Positions 48,253-57,071 of a stretch of DNA of 64,000 nucleotides are shown here, one piece after another. Source of the DNA: Pseudomonas fluorescens (GTDB lineage: Bacteria > Pseudomonadota > Gammaproteobacteria > Pseudomonadales > Pseudomonadaceae). Position 1 is the first letter of the stretch. Each line of letters opens with the position of its first letter. The stretch spans positions 1 through 64,000 of the forward strand of contig NZ_CABVHU010000003.1 in NCBI RefSeq assembly GCF_902497855.1, in the 5' to 3' direction. Under the pieces are notes generated by a model, which was not told where the DNA came from, searched no databases, and was given only the letters and a program-made list of their open reading frames with translations. Made by a program: the position numbers and the translations under genes.

Positions 48253-48315
48253 GCCCGGCGGCAAGTGAGGGGTAAACTGCCTGCCCCGTGAAATGTCTGC
48301 GAGCTGGAGTCGGCA

Positions 48316-48603
48316 ATGCGTAAAGATAAGAAACAAGTGATTGGTGACGAGATCGGCGATGCGCAGATCAAACTGTTCCTCGATTTCGAGCCGGTCGACG
48401 CCACCTCGCCATCCCTGCACAAGTTGATCAAGGCTTATCGCGGCTTGCGCATTGATGATTTCGAGCGTTTTCTGACGTTCTTCGTCGAAGCTGGCCTGGA
48501 TCTGGACGGTAAGGATGAGCACGGTAATGACTTCGTTGCTTTGATCAAGGATCAGCGCAACGCGGCCGAGTACATCGAGCTGATCGCCAAGGCTCGCGGT
48601 TAA
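48316..48603 (+). CDS. PA4642-family small conserved protein
   Basis: A 95-residue cytoplasmic protein conserved in Pseudomonas next to mqo (PA4642 in P. aeruginosa). It is charged and helical, with PSLHKLIKAYRGLRIDDFERFLTFFVEAGLDLDGKDEHGNDFVALIKDQRNAAEYIELI, the C-terminal half resembling an ankyrin-like repeat. Function unknown. It is convergent with mqo across a strong bidirectional terminator. Confidence 0.85.
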   Translation: MRKDKKQVIGDEIGDAQIKLFLDFEPVDATSPSLHKLIKAYRGLRIDDFERFLTFFVEAGLDLDGKDEHGNDFVALIKDQRNAAEYIELIAKARG

Positions 48604-48618
48604 GATCAAAGGCGACAT

Positions 48619-48657
48619 AAAAAACGCCCCGTTTTCAATGAAAACGGGGCGTTTTTT
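48619..48657. terminator. Bidirectional terminator PA4642-like/mqo
   Basis: Perfect hairpin AACGCCCCGTTTTC / GAAAACGGGGCGTT with a 4-nt loop, A's before and T's after. It serves both convergent genes. Confidence 0.92.
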
Positions 48658-48668
48658 GTACAACCGAA

Positions 48669-50177
48669 TCAAGCGTAGCTTTCGGTCTCGCTGCTGGCTT
48701 CAACCAGTTCCAGTGCGATGTTGTTCTGCACATTGATCTTGCGATACAGCGCAGCATCGGTTTCCAGAACCTTTTCCCGGGCCGGGAAAATTTCCGCCAG
48801 TTTGGCAGCCCATTCGCTGGAGGCCTTGTTCGGGAAGCATTTTTCGATCAGCTCAAGCATGATCGAAACCGTCACCGACGCACCTGGCGAAGCGCCAAGC
48901 AGTGCTGCCAGGGAACCGTCCTTGGCCGCGACCAGTTCGGTACCGAACTGCAGGACGCCGCCCTTTTTCGGATCTTTCTTGATGATCTGCACCCGTTGGC
49001 CTGCCACTTCCAGGCGCCAGTCTTCGGCTTTCGCCTGCGGGTAGAAGCGACGCAGGGATTCCAGGCGCTGCTCCATCGACTGCATGACTTCGCTGACCAG
49101 GTACTTGGTCAGGTCCATGTTGTTTTTCGCCACCGCCAGCATCGGGCCGATGTTGCCGGCGCGAACCGACATCGGCAGGTCCATGAAGGAACCGTGCTTG
49201 AGGAACTTGGTGGTGAAACCGGCGTAAGGCCCGAACAGCAGGGACTTCTTGCCGTCGACCACACGGGTGTCCAAGTGCGGCACCGACATCGGTGGCGAAC
49301 CGACTGCAGCCTGGCTGTAGACCTTGGCCTGGTGATGCTTGACCACTTCCGGGTTGTCGCAACGCAGCCACTGGCCGCTGATCGGGAAGCCGCCGAAGCC
49401 TTTGCTTTCTTCGATGCCCGAAGCCTGCAGCAGCGGCAGGGCCGCGCCACCGGCGCCGAGGAAGACGAATTTGGCATCGACGTCGCGGGTGTTGCCGCTG
49501 TTGACGTCCTTGATGCTGACGGTCCAGCCACCGTTGTTACGCTTCAGGCCGGTGACGCGCTTGCAGTACTTGACCTGGGCATCGGGTGCGCTGGTCAGGT
49601 GCTTGAGCAATTGATTGGTCAGGGCGCCGAAGTTGACGTCGGTGCCATTGATGACGCGGGTGGCGGCGACGACTTCGTCGGCCGGCCGGCCGGGCATCAT
49701 CAGTGGCATCCACTCGGCCATGGTGGCCTTGTCTTCGGTGTATTCCATGTCCGCGAAGGCGTGATGCTTGCTCATCACCTCGAAGCGTTCCTTGAGGAAG
49801 GAAACGCCAGCGTCGCCCTGGACGAAGCTCAGGTGCGGCACCGGGCTGATGAAGGTCTTGGACGAGCCGAAGGTGCCCTTTTTGGTCAGGTAGGTCCAGA
49901 ACTGCTTCGACACCTCGAACTGGGTATTGATGTGCACGGCTTTCTTGATGTCGACGGTGCCGTCGGCGGCCTGCGGCGTGTAGTTGAGCTCGCACAGCCC
50001 GGCGTGGCCGGTCCCGGCGTTGTTCCACGGGTTTGAACTCTCCGCGGCACCGGAATCCATCAGCTCGACGACTTCCAGCTTGATCGCGGGGTCGAGCTCT
50101 TTTAGCAGTACGGCCAGGGTGGCACTCATGATGCCGGCCCCAACCAGTACTACGTCGACTGCTTCGTTATGCGCCAT
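48669..50177 (-). CDS. mqo: Malate:quinone oxidoreductase
   Basis: A 502-residue FAD enzyme that oxidises malate to oxaloacetate and reduces quinone, replacing NAD-malate dehydrogenase in the TCA cycle. FAD-binding [22 protein letters not shown] near the N-terminus; family stretches [46 protein letters not shown] and [16 protein letters not shown]. The C-terminus [21 protein letters not shown] matches family ends. It is monocistronic, with a long 5' gap upstream. Pseudomonads often have a second mqo. Confidence 0.96.
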   Translation of the reverse strand: MAHNEAVDVVLVGAGIMSATLAVLLKELDPAIKLEVVELMDSGAAESSNPWNNAGTGHAGLCELNYTPQAADGTVDIKKAVHINTQFEVSKQFWTYLTKKGTFGSSKTFISPVPHLSFVQGDAGVSFLKERFEVMSKHHAFADMEYTEDKATMAEWMPLMMPGRPADEVVAATRVINGTDVNFGALTNQLLKHLTSAPDAQVKYCKRVTGLKRNNGGWTVSIKDVNSGNTRDVDAKFVFLGAGGAALPLLQASGIEESKGFGGFPISGQWLRCDNPEVVKHHQAKVYSQAAVGSPPMSVPHLDTRVVDGKKSLLFGPYAGFTTKFLKHGSFMDLPMSVRAGNIGPMLAVAKNNMDLTKYLVSEVMQSMEQRLESLRRFYPQAKAEDWRLEVAGQRVQIIKKDPKKGGVLQFGTELVAAKDGSLAALLGASPGASVTVSIMLELIEKCFPNKASSEWAAKLAEIFPAREKVLETDAALYRKINVQNNIALELVEASSETESYA

Positions 50178-50916
50178 TTAACGCGTCTCCAAAATCTGCA
50201 GCACCAAATTGTCGGCATGGCTGCCAGGCGTTGCGGGGCGTGTCAGTGATGCCCCAAATACCCATGGCAGGATCGCCATGTCCGAATCTTCGCAATTTTT
50301 CGCAACTTCGACGGACGCTACCGGCCGGGACCAAAAAGAGTTACATGAACTCACTTCGACACGCGGTTGGCAATTCGACTTATGGTCGAGACATCCGTTT
50401 GTGCAACCAAATCCGTAGCGGACAGGCTTCAGGCTCCGGTGTTCGAGGAATACTCGGTCCTGTGTCGTTGGGCTGTTTCAGACGCTAATGGTGCATATTC
50501 AGACGCAAAACTATTCATTTGCTCGCCACACTCTTGTGAAGTAGTGAAAACCCGTTTTTTCACGCTCTTTTGAAGACGTGAACCTCAAAAAGGGCTGCCC
50601 CAGCCTGGCACCGGGCCCGGATGGATGGCCGCCATGCAATACATGACAGTCAAAACGGGCAAACAGCTCAGTGACCGAGCGTAATGACAGCTCTGCAGAT
50701 TCGCGAAAAGTGGGGTTTTTGCCTAAGGGACAGCAAGCGCGCCAGCTTCACTCGATCTGTGTGGGCGGCTCTCTGTGGGCGGTGCGGGGTGCCAATACCA
50801 GGGGTATTGACGATGCTGCGAGGCCCGATCAGGAGACGTCCTTATAATCGGGGGGAGATTGTAGCGAAGAAACGCAGGGAAATGGTCGAGTTTGATGAGT
50901 TTTATTAGGCGTTCGG
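50178..50916. other. 739-bp gap between mqo and the 77-residue gene
   Basis: Only short open frames occur here, none with a convincing ribosome site or codon bias. The ~150 bp next to mqo must hold its promoter and leader. TATAAT at about 50841-50846 lacks a -35 at normal spacing. Space for a small RNA exists but I recognise none. Confidence 0.5.
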
Positions 50917-51150
50917 TCAGGTGGTCAACAGATGTTGCACCCGCGCACGTGTTTGGCGCTGGTCGACGCGGGCATTGGCGGGCAGGGGATGGTGCAGCCA
51001 GTTGAGGCGGATTTCTTCGATTTCGACCCAGCCATCGCCCATGGGCTGGAGGCTGCACTGCTTGAATGCCTGGCAATGGCCATTGCGGTCGAGCAGGGCG
51101 AAGCAGCGGTGCAGCGGGCGTGGCGCGAACAGCGAGATGAGATAACGCAT
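50917..51150 (-). CDS. 77-residue conserved Pseudomonas protein of unknown function
   Basis: A short gene reading MRYLISLFAPRPLHRCFALL at the start, then KQCSLQPMGDGWVEIEEIRLNWLHHPLPANARV and a basic tail. AAGG lies 10 nt before ATG 51150. The frame is also open upstream but without a usable start, so I take this as the true length. The composition (conserved Trp, Cys, His and basic residues) suggests a real cytoplasmic protein. No known domain. Confidence 0.7.
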   Translation of the reverse strand: MRYLISLFAPRPLHRCFALLDRNGHCQAFKQCSLQPMGDGWVEIEEIRLNWLHHPLPANARVDQRQTRARVQHLLTT

Positions 51151-51349
51151 GGCGAAGTACCTTGGAGGGACTGCTGTGAAGATTGGCATCGAGTCGTGAC
51201 GTGAAAGTGTATGAGCGATGACAGGTGTGTGACAGGTATCGCGGTCTGAAAGGTTTGTCGGACTTTTCCGTAATGGTTGCGCTGGTTCGCTGCAGGGACG
51301 CACCGCTATACTGCGGGCTTGTTTGTGCCTGAATTCTGGAGAGAAGAGC

Positions 51350-51934
51350 ATGTTGCAACGCCTGTTGTTCGGTTTGATCACTGTGACCAGTTTGACCTTG
51401 GTCGGCTGCGCCCACAGCCCGCAACAACTGAATCCGGAACCCAAGCTGACGACGCAGCTGGCCCCGGTCGGCCGTGGCCAGCCGGTGGTGGTGCGCGTGG
51501 TGGACGGTCGTCCGTCGCCAACCCTGGGCACCCGCGGTGGCCTGTACCCCGAGACCAGCGCGATCACCGTGCAGGGCGCGCAGATTCTGCCGAAGTTGCA
51601 GGCCCAGGCCGAAGCGGCCGTGCGTCTGCTGGGCTTTACCCCGACGTCCAACGCGTTGAATGCGCCGCAATTGACCGTGACCCTGGCGGAGCTTAAATAC
51701 CAATCGCCCAAGGAAGGCATGTACGTGACCGAGGCGACCATTGGCGCGACCTTCCGCTCCGATGTGCAGAACGCCAACCGCCGTTACAGCGGCCGTTACG
51801 GTGCATCCCTGGACCAGCGTTTCGGCATGGCGCCCAATCAGGAAACCAATACCAAGCTGGTCAGTGATGTGTTGAGCGATGCGTTGACGCGTCTGTTCAA
51901 GGACCCGACGATTGGCCAGGTTCTCAACGAATGA
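51350..51934 (+). CDS. YajG-family lipoprotein
   Basis: A 194-residue lipoprotein. Signal peptide with lipobox LTLVGC (Cys at residue 20), then VVVRVVDGRPSPTLGTRGGLYPETSAIT, the YajG/DUF199-type core, and repeated beta strands. ATG 51350 has GGAGAGAAG upstream. The role is unknown in this family; E. coli yajG lies near ampG, which is not seen here. It ends just before a triple REP cluster. Confidence 0.85.
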   Translation: MLQRLLFGLITVTSLTLVGCAHSPQQLNPEPKLTTQLAPVGRGQPVVVRVVDGRPSPTLGTRGGLYPETSAITVQGAQILPKLQAQAEAAVRLLGFTPTSNALNAPQLTVTLAELKYQSPKEGMYVTEATIGATFRSDVQNANRRYSGRYGASLDQRFGMAPNQETNTKLVSDVLSDALTRLFKDPTIGQVLNE

Positions 51935-51941
51935 TGCGATC

Positions 51942-52102
51942 CCCTGTAGGAGCTGGCTTGCCAGCGAAGGCGATTTCAAAATCACCGCAAAATCCAGCGG
52001 CCCCTTCGCCGGCAAGCCGGCTCCTACGGCGAAAGGGGTGTGTCAGTCAGCATCATTGTTGGCTTTGAGGACGCCTTCGCTGGCAAGCCAGCTCCTACAG
52101 GG
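51942..52102. repeat. Triple REP cluster
   Basis: Three REP units: GTAGGAGCTGGCTTGCCAGCG forward, a reverse unit of the GCCGGCTTGCCGGC type, and a reverse unit of the GCTGGCTTGCCAGC type. This mixes two subtypes after yajG. Confidence 0.85.
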
Positions 52103-52273
52103 GAGGGCGTTGGGTTCGGCGGGTAGCGGACGACAGCCTGGCGCAGGACAGTAATCTGCCAAATGGTGCGTTATTTGTCGCAAAGGGCGGCGCGGCAGGG
52201 GAGTCATTCGGTAGAATCCGCCCCGCGGTCGTCGGTCCGGCGCCTGCCACAGCTGATTTTTCCGAGGTTCGTG

Positions 52274-52552
52274 ATGTCGCTGCATTTGATGACGCTGTTT
52301 ACCGCCCATCCCGCCAAATTGATCAACCTGCTGGCCTTGCTGTTTGCCTTCCCTGGCAGCTGGTTGCTGCACGCGACCCGTCGTCGCGAGCAGCGTGCGC
52401 TGGCGAGCATCGAGGTGCAGCGCCAGCGTCGTCCTGGCGAAGAGCCCAATCTGGATTGGGCGACCTTGCGCATGAACCGGTTTTTCTACCGCTTCGGTTT
52501 CGCTTGCCTGGGGTTGGCCCTGCTGGTGTCGTGGATCAGCACACAGGTCTAG
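52274..52552 (+). CDS. Small two-helix membrane protein of unknown function
   Basis: A 92-residue protein with two hydrophobic segments (HPAKLINLLALLFAFPGSWLLH, residues ~12-33, and FFYRFGFACLGLALLVSWIS near the C-terminus) around a basic cytoplasmic-like loop rich in Arg. GAGG precedes ATG 52274; a GTG one codon earlier is possible. The stop codon TAG is supplied by the first bases of the palindromic repeat at 52549, so the C-terminus may have been set by that insertion. Confidence 0.7.
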   Translation: MSLHLMTLFTAHPAKLINLLALLFAFPGSWLLHATRRREQRALASIEVQRQRRPGEEPNLDWATLRMNRFFYRFGFACLGLALLVSWISTQV

Positions 52553-52712
52553 TGTCCTGCCTCGCAAATACTGTTCCTTTTTTACGGCGTCTGTTGCTGC
52601 CATGCTGCGTTGCCGCTCCTCGCCATAGCGGGCTATGACTCGTCGCGGCGCCTTGCCTGGCAGCAACAGCCACTCGTCAAAAGAGGAACGTATTTGTGAG
52701 GCAGGACACTAG
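52549..52712. mobile_element. MITE-like 164-bp palindromic element
   Basis: The ends match over 23 bp with one mismatch: CTAGTGTCCTGCCTC then GCAAATAC on the left, and its inverted copy on the right. The arms continue as an imperfect palindrome (shared CTGTTGCTGCCA in both arms) to a centre CATAGC-GG-GCTATG. There is no coding capacity. The structure suggests a non-autonomous transposable element; the CTAG at both ends may be a target duplication. Confidence 0.75.
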
Positions 52713-52736
52713 ATCGTTAAAAGCAAGATCCTGGCT

Positions 52737-52764
52737 CAAGAAAACGGCGCCCGAGGGCGCCGTT
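52737..52764 (-). terminator. Terminator of the acyltransferase gene
   Basis: Hairpin AACGGCGCCC / GGGCGCCGTT with a 2-nt tip, followed on the minus strand by TTTTCTT. It lies 20 nt beyond the stop of the 52784-53950 gene. Confidence 0.8.
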
Positions 52765-52783
52765 GTCGTATCAAGCCATTACC

Positions 52784-53950
52784 TCACAAAGGCAATCCCG
52801 CCTTGACCCTGTACTGATTACGCACCGGCATCGCATATTGCAGCACCAGGAACGGGCGATGTTCCTCCGGGCATGCCTCCAGGCGTCGTTGCCATTCCTC
52901 CTGGGCCTTGACCAGTTCATCGGCGGTGAACACTTCGGTGGCTTTGGGCACCTGCAATTGCGGGTCGGCGTCTTTCCACTGCGCATACGCCAGGTAATGC
53001 ACCGGGAATAACCGGTAGCCGCCGAGAATCTGCTTGTCCATCTCGATCGCCAATTGCTTGGTGTCTTCGAACAGCTGCGTGATCGGCGCGGCGAAGTTCA
53101 CATGGACGCGGCCCTTGTAGCCGGTGATGCCCTTGGCGATGCTCACGTCGTCCTCGCCCGGCACTTTGGTGTAGCTGCCAGTGGTGGCGCGGATGAACAG
53201 CTCGCGGGCCTTGGCCTGGTCGCACGGGTCGTACTCATAGCTGATCGACACCGGAGTGACGTTCAGCGAACGGATGACTTCGCCAAACGGCTCGTCCTTG
53301 CGGCTCATGTGGAACATTTTGAGGATCGCCGATTCCGTGCGATCGTCGCCGTCCTTGGCCCGACCTTCGGCCTGGGCGATCCAGATCGACGCGCAATCGT
53401 TACGGATCGAGTGGTTGATGTAGGCCGACAGCAGTTGATAGGCCGCCATCTTCTCGCGCCGACCGCTGATCGAACGGTGCACGATGAAACTCTTGTTCAG
53501 GCGCATCAGGTCGCTGACGAAGGGCTTTTGCAGCAGGTTGTCGCCAATCGCGATGCGGGGTGTCGGCAGGCCGGCGTGATACACCGCATAGTTGACGAAG
53601 GCCGGGTCCATCACGATGTCGCGGTGATTGGCGATGAACAGATAGGCGCTGCCGGACTTGAACTGCTCGACGCCGGTGTACGTCACGCCGTCGGTGGCCC
53701 GCTCGATGGTGTGGTCGACGTAGAACTCGACTTTGTCCTGCAACGTGGCCACCGAATTGACGCCGGCGAACTCACGGCGCAGCCGATGAGCTATAAGAGG
53801 TTTGAGCATCCAGCCGAAGGCACCGGCATAACGCGGGAAGCGGAAGTGGATGAGGATATCTAGAAATGCCTTGTCACCAAGCAGCCGGTCCAGCACTGCC
53901 GGGACTTCGCTATCGTCGTAAGGTCGGATGGCATCGAATTCGCCCATCAT
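52784..53950 (-). CDS. PlsC/PlsB-like glycerolipid acyltransferase
   Basis: A 388-residue protein with an acyltransferase domain: IANHRDIVMDP (NHxxxxD motif, near residue 130), then GDNLLQKPFVSDLMRLNKSFIVHRSISGRREK and IAQAEGRAKDGDD, as in the PF01553 family. It would transfer an acyl chain to a glycerol-phosphate or related lipid; the exact substrate is unknown. The frame extends upstream, but ATG 53950 (MMGEFDAIRPYDDSE, or the next codon) has AAGAGAG before it. It is divergent from the CPXCG gene. Confidence 0.85.
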   Translation of the reverse strand: MMGEFDAIRPYDDSEVPAVLDRLLGDKAFLDILIHFRFPRYAGAFGWMLKPLIAHRLRREFAGVNSVATLQDKVEFYVDHTIERATDGVTYTGVEQFKSGSAYLFIANHRDIVMDPAFVNYAVYHAGLPTPRIAIGDNLLQKPFVSDLMRLNKSFIVHRSISGRREKMAAYQLLSAYINHSIRNDCASIWIAQAEGRAKDGDDRTESAILKMFHMSRKDEPFGEVIRSLNVTPVSISYEYDPCDQAKARELFIRATTGSYTKVPGEDDVSIAKGITGYKGRVHVNFAAPITQLFEDTKQLAIEMDKQILGGYRLFPVHYLAYAQWKDADPQLQVPKATEVFTADELVKAQEEWQRRLEACPEEHRPFLVLQYAMPVRNQYRVKAGLPL

Positions 53951-54089
53951 GCTCTCTTGTTGGAAACGGCTAGGGTAAGTAAAGGTTTTGATCGAAAACC
54001 AACGGGGCGCGGTCTGAAAAGTTAGCCAGACAACAATAGCCCTGCAAATAGACCGGCGATTATACGCACAAGTCACCTGGGAGACCGCG

Positions 54090-54272
54090 ATGCTGGAAAC
54101 CGAGCGCTACGAATGTCCGTATTGTGGTGAAGAGGCTGAAGCTGTTCTGGACTTGTCCGGCGGCGATCAGACGTATATCGAAGATTGCCCGGTGTGTTGT
54201 CGCCCCATTACGTTTGTCCTGCAGACCGACGGTCAGGAATGGTTGCTCGAAGTTCACAGCGAAAACGAATGA
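54090..54272 (+). CDS. CPXCG-motif cysteine-rich small protein
   Basis: A 60-residue protein with two zinc-ribbon knuckles, ECPYCGEEAE and DCPVCCRPI, a known small Cys-rich family of proteobacteria. The C-terminus is acidic. GGGAGACC precedes ATG 54090. It is followed by the DUF2007 gene after 13 nt, so the two are likely co-transcribed. Function unknown. Confidence 0.85.
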   Translation: MLETERYECPYCGEEAEAVLDLSGGDQTYIEDCPVCCRPITFVLQTDGQEWLLEVHSENE

Positions 54273-54285
54273 AAAGGGGCGCCCC

Positions 54286-54546
54286 ATGCAGCGAATCTAC
54301 GAGCCGGAAAACCTGATGGAAGGGGAATTGCTCCAAGGCATGCTGGCCAGCGAGGGCATCGAGGCGCATCTGGTGGGGCGCGATTTGCTCGGGGGCACCG
54401 GCGAATTGCCGATCTTCGGCCTGCTGGGACTGTCGGTCGATAACGATCAGGCTGACTACGCCAGGGAACTGATCACTGCGTACAATGCAGCGCTGCCGCT
54501 GTCCGGCGATGAACCGGAGAGTTTTCCCGGCACGCTGGTCTGTTAG
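54286..54546 (+). CDS. DUF2007-family small protein
   Basis: An 86-residue protein with the DUF2007 pattern MQRIYEPENLMEGELLQGMLASEGIEAHLVGRDLLGGTGELPIFGLLGLSVDNDQADYARELI, sometimes called a putative signal-transducing protein. It has a ferredoxin-like fold in known structures. Start ATG 54286 (GGGGC upstream). It lies 13 nt after the CPXCG gene and 38 nt before the SRAP gene, so the three may form one operon. Confidence 0.85.
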   Translation: MQRIYEPENLMEGELLQGMLASEGIEAHLVGRDLLGGTGELPIFGLLGLSVDNDQADYARELITAYNAALPLSGDEPESFPGTLVC

Positions 54547-54584
54547 GCTGGTGTTGTTCGTTTTATCTAGAGTTGTGCTGCCCC

Positions 54585-55208
54585 ATGTGTGGACGTTATG
54601 CCCTGTTTCGCTGGAACCCCGCCTTTGCGGCCTTGCCTGGTTTTCCCGCCGATCAACAGGCCCAGTGGAATATTTCTCCCAACGATTCGGTGTTGATGCT
54701 GCGCGCCGGCACTGATGGCCAGCGTGAGTTGGCCCGTGCCCGTTGGGGGCTGACTCCTCCGTGGCTGACTGACCTGTCCCGCACCCCGGCCCATGCCCGG
54801 GCCGAAACCGTGGCCGAACAGCCGATGTTTCGCGAGGCCCTGCGTTTGCGCCGCTGCCTGCTACCGGCCAACGGTTTCTACGAATGGCGCGGCACCACCC
54901 GCAAGCGCCCGTACTGGCTGACCCCGGCGGAGGGCTCGGCGCTGTTTTTTGCGGCGATCTGGGAGGCTTATCCGGTGCAGGAGCAGGTATGGCTGAGTAC
55001 GGCGGTGATCACCCAGCCGGCAGCGAGTCAGCGTCGGCCACTGATACTCGACGCAGCGGGGCAGGAGGCCTGGCTCAACCCCGAGACACCGCTGCATGGG
55101 TTGCAAGCATTGCTGGCCAGTGAGCCCACGGCGTTGCGCGAGCGGGTGCTGGCGAACATGGTGAATGATCCGAAGCTGAATGGGCCCGAGTGTCTGACGC
55201 CGGGTTAA
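54585..55208 (+). CDS. SRAP/YedK-like DNA abasic-site protein with altered active site
   Basis: A 207-residue SOS-response-associated (SRAP/HMCES) protein. After removal of Met1, C2 (MCGRYALF) would form the thiazolidine link to abasic DNA. The conserved Glu is E100 (GFYEW). Two other residues of E. coli YedK differ: the NARAET asparagine is H70 (AHARAET), and the HDRRP-type histidine is missing (AASQRRPLIL, a shorter loop). ATG 54585 is fixed by the need for Cys at position 2. It may still crosslink but with different reversal or shielding. Confidence 0.87.
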   Translation: MCGRYALFRWNPAFAALPGFPADQQAQWNISPNDSVLMLRAGTDGQRELARARWGLTPPWLTDLSRTPAHARAETVAEQPMFREALRLRRCLLPANGFYEWRGTTRKRPYWLTPAEGSALFFAAIWEAYPVQEQVWLSTAVITQPAASQRRPLILDAAGQEAWLNPETPLHGLQALLASEPTALRERVLANMVNDPKLNGPECLTPG

Positions 55209-55224
55209 TGTGGGGGGGCTGACG

Positions 55225-55297
55225 CCATCGCGGGCAAGCCTCGCTCCTACAGGAGGAATGCATTTCTCGGTAGGAGCGAGGCTTGCCCGCGAAGGGG
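55225..55297. repeat. REP pair (REPIN)
   Basis: Inverted pair of GTAGGAGCGAGGCTTGCCCG units with a short ~18-bp centre, after the SRAP gene. Confidence 0.87.
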
Positions 55298-55485
55298 CCC
55301 TGCTGTCTGGCCTTGAGCCGATGGATCCATGCCCGCCCCCGGCAGCACCAGTCTCATCCGCTGTGAAGTTTTTTTGCTGCAATAATGGGAGCTTTATCCG
55401 AAATATCAGTCTGCATATCTGATGTATCTGGCGCCGAAACCCATCCACGCCTAGGATACCCGGCATGTTTTCAGGGAGTTTTTTG

Positions 55486-56304
55486 ATGAGCAAGACATTG
55501 GTTTTGTGTGCGCTGAGCGCAGGTTTGCTGCTCGCCGGTTGTCAGTCGGTCAATACCACCAGCGGTGGCGCTGTGGGCGTTGAGCGCAAGCAGTACATGT
55601 TCAGCATGTTGTCGACGGACGAGGTCAACCAGATGTATGCCCAGTCTTATCAAAAGACAGTGGGCGAGGCGACCAGCAAAGGTGTGCTGGACAAGACCAG
55701 TAACGACGCCAAGCGCGTCCAGGCGATTGCCGACCGGCTGATTGCCCAGGCGCCGAAATTCCGGCCGGATTCGGCGCAGTGGAAGTGGGAAGTCAATCTG
55801 ATCAAGAGCGACGAACTCAACGCCAACTGCGGGCCTGGCGGCAAGATCATTTTCTACACCGGGCTGATTGACAGCCTGAAGCTGACCGACGATGAAATTG
55901 CCGCGATCATGGGCCATGAAATCGCCCACGCCCTGCGCGAGCACGGCAGGGAAGCCATGTCCAAGGCCTACGGTATCGAGATGGCCAAGCAGGGTGCAGG
56001 TGCCTTGTTCGGCCTGGGCCAGGATAGCCTGGCGCTGGCGGACACCGTGGCCAACTATGGCATGACCTTGCCCAACAGCCGTTCCAATGAAAACGAGGCG
56101 GACCTGATTGGCCTGGAACTGGCTGCACGCGCCGGTTACAACCCGAATGCCGCGATCACCCTGTGGAACAAGATGAGCAAGGCCTCGGAAGGTTCGCCAC
56201 CGGAGTTCATGAGCACTCACCCGGCTTCGTCGAGCCGTATCGCTTCGTTGCAAGCGGCGATTCCAAAGGTCATGCCGTTGTACGAGCAAGCCAAGAAGTC
56301 CTGA
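55486..56304 (+). CDS. M48-family metalloprotease lipoprotein
   Basis: A 272-residue zinc protease. Lipoprotein signal with lipobox LLLAGC (Cys at residue 19). The HEIAH zinc site is at residues 144-148 (IMGHEIAHALREHG), with the third ligand in NENEADLIGLELA, and THPASSSRI near the end. It resembles E. coli LoiP/YcaL or BepA-like periplasmic proteases for outer-membrane quality control. ATG 55486 (GGGAG upstream). It is monocistronic, followed by a REP pair. Confidence 0.88.
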   Translation: MSKTLVLCALSAGLLLAGCQSVNTTSGGAVGVERKQYMFSMLSTDEVNQMYAQSYQKTVGEATSKGVLDKTSNDAKRVQAIADRLIAQAPKFRPDSAQWKWEVNLIKSDELNANCGPGGKIIFYTGLIDSLKLTDDEIAAIMGHEIAHALREHGREAMSKAYGIEMAKQGAGALFGLGQDSLALADTVANYGMTLPNSRSNENEADLIGLELAARAGYNPNAAITLWNKMSKASEGSPPEFMSTHPASSSRIASLQAAIPKVMPLYEQAKKS

Positions 56305-56330
56305 TGGTCATATAGCGCTGCTACTGACGC

Positions 56331-56448
56331 CTTCGCTGTAGGAGCGAGGCTTGCCCGCGAAGGGATCGATGCGGTCCGCCTGATATATCGCGTTATCGTT
56401 CTTCGCGGGCAAGTCGGATCGCCGCACCGCTCGCTCCTACAGCGAAGA
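56331..56448. repeat. REP pair (REPIN) with a 16-bp insertion
   Basis: Outer arms CTTCGCTGTAGGAGCGAG / CTCGCTCCTACAGCGAAG are perfect. The right unit carries the extra CGGTGCGGCGATCCGA (reverse complement on this strand) at its loop shoulder, as in the REPINs at 47587 and 57322. Confidence 0.85.
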
Positions 56449-56478
56449 ACGATTACGCGGTGCTATTGACTAAGCGCA

Positions 56479-57063
56479 TCAAACCCACCCACTGCTCTGC
56501 ATCGCCTTGTACACCGCGACAATCGCCAGGATGAGAAACGCCGACGCCGCCAGGCGACGGATCAAGGTCAGGGGCAGTTTGTCCGCGGCAAAGTTGCCTG
56601 CCAGTACCACCGGCACGTTGGCAATCAACATACCGAGGGTGGTGCCGATGATCACCAGCCACAGTTCCGGGTATTGCGCGGCCAGCATCACTGTGGCGAC
56701 CTGGGTCTTGTCCCCCATCTCCGCGAGGAAAAACGCGATCAGCGTCGTCAGGAACGGCCCGAACTTGCGGGCGGTGCTGGCTTCGTCGTCGTCCATCTTG
56801 TCCGGCACCAGGGTCCACAGCGCAGTCGCGGCGAAGCTGGCGGCGAGGATCCAGTGCAGCGTCGCATCCGAGAAGAAACTGCCGAACCAGGCGCCTACCG
56901 CACCGGCTGCCGCATGGTTGGCCAGGGTCGCGGCGACGATGCCGGCGATGATTGGCCAGGGTTTGCGAAAACGGGCAGCGAGAATGAGCGCGAGCAGTTG
57001 CGTCTTGTCGCCGATTTCGGCCAAGGCAACGATTGCGGTGGGAACGAGTAGAGAATCCAGCAT
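56479..57063 (-). CDS. mneA: Manganese exporter MneA (TMEM165/GDT1, UPF0016 family)
   Basis: A 194-residue membrane protein with six predicted helices and the two cation-binding repeats EIGDKTQ (residues 16-22) and EMGDKTQ (115-121), the UPF0016/GDT1 signature. These proteins export Mn2+. ATG 57063 has AGGA 10 nt upstream. Its long leader contains a yybP-ykoY manganese riboswitch, which independently supports Mn control and function. Confidence 0.9.
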   Translation of the reverse strand: MLDSLLVPTAIVALAEIGDKTQLLALILAARFRKPWPIIAGIVAATLANHAAAGAVGAWFGSFFSDATLHWILAASFAATALWTLVPDKMDDDEASTARKFGPFLTTLIAFFLAEMGDKTQVATVMLAAQYPELWLVIIGTTLGMLIANVPVVLAGNFAADKLPLTLIRRLAASAFLILAIVAVYKAMQSSGWV

Positions 57064-57071
57064 CAGGGTTT

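Noticed and set aside
51942..52102. CRISPR-like short repeats
   Set aside because: Units are inverted, mixed in subtype and irregularly spaced, which fits REP elements rather than direct repeats with unique spacers.
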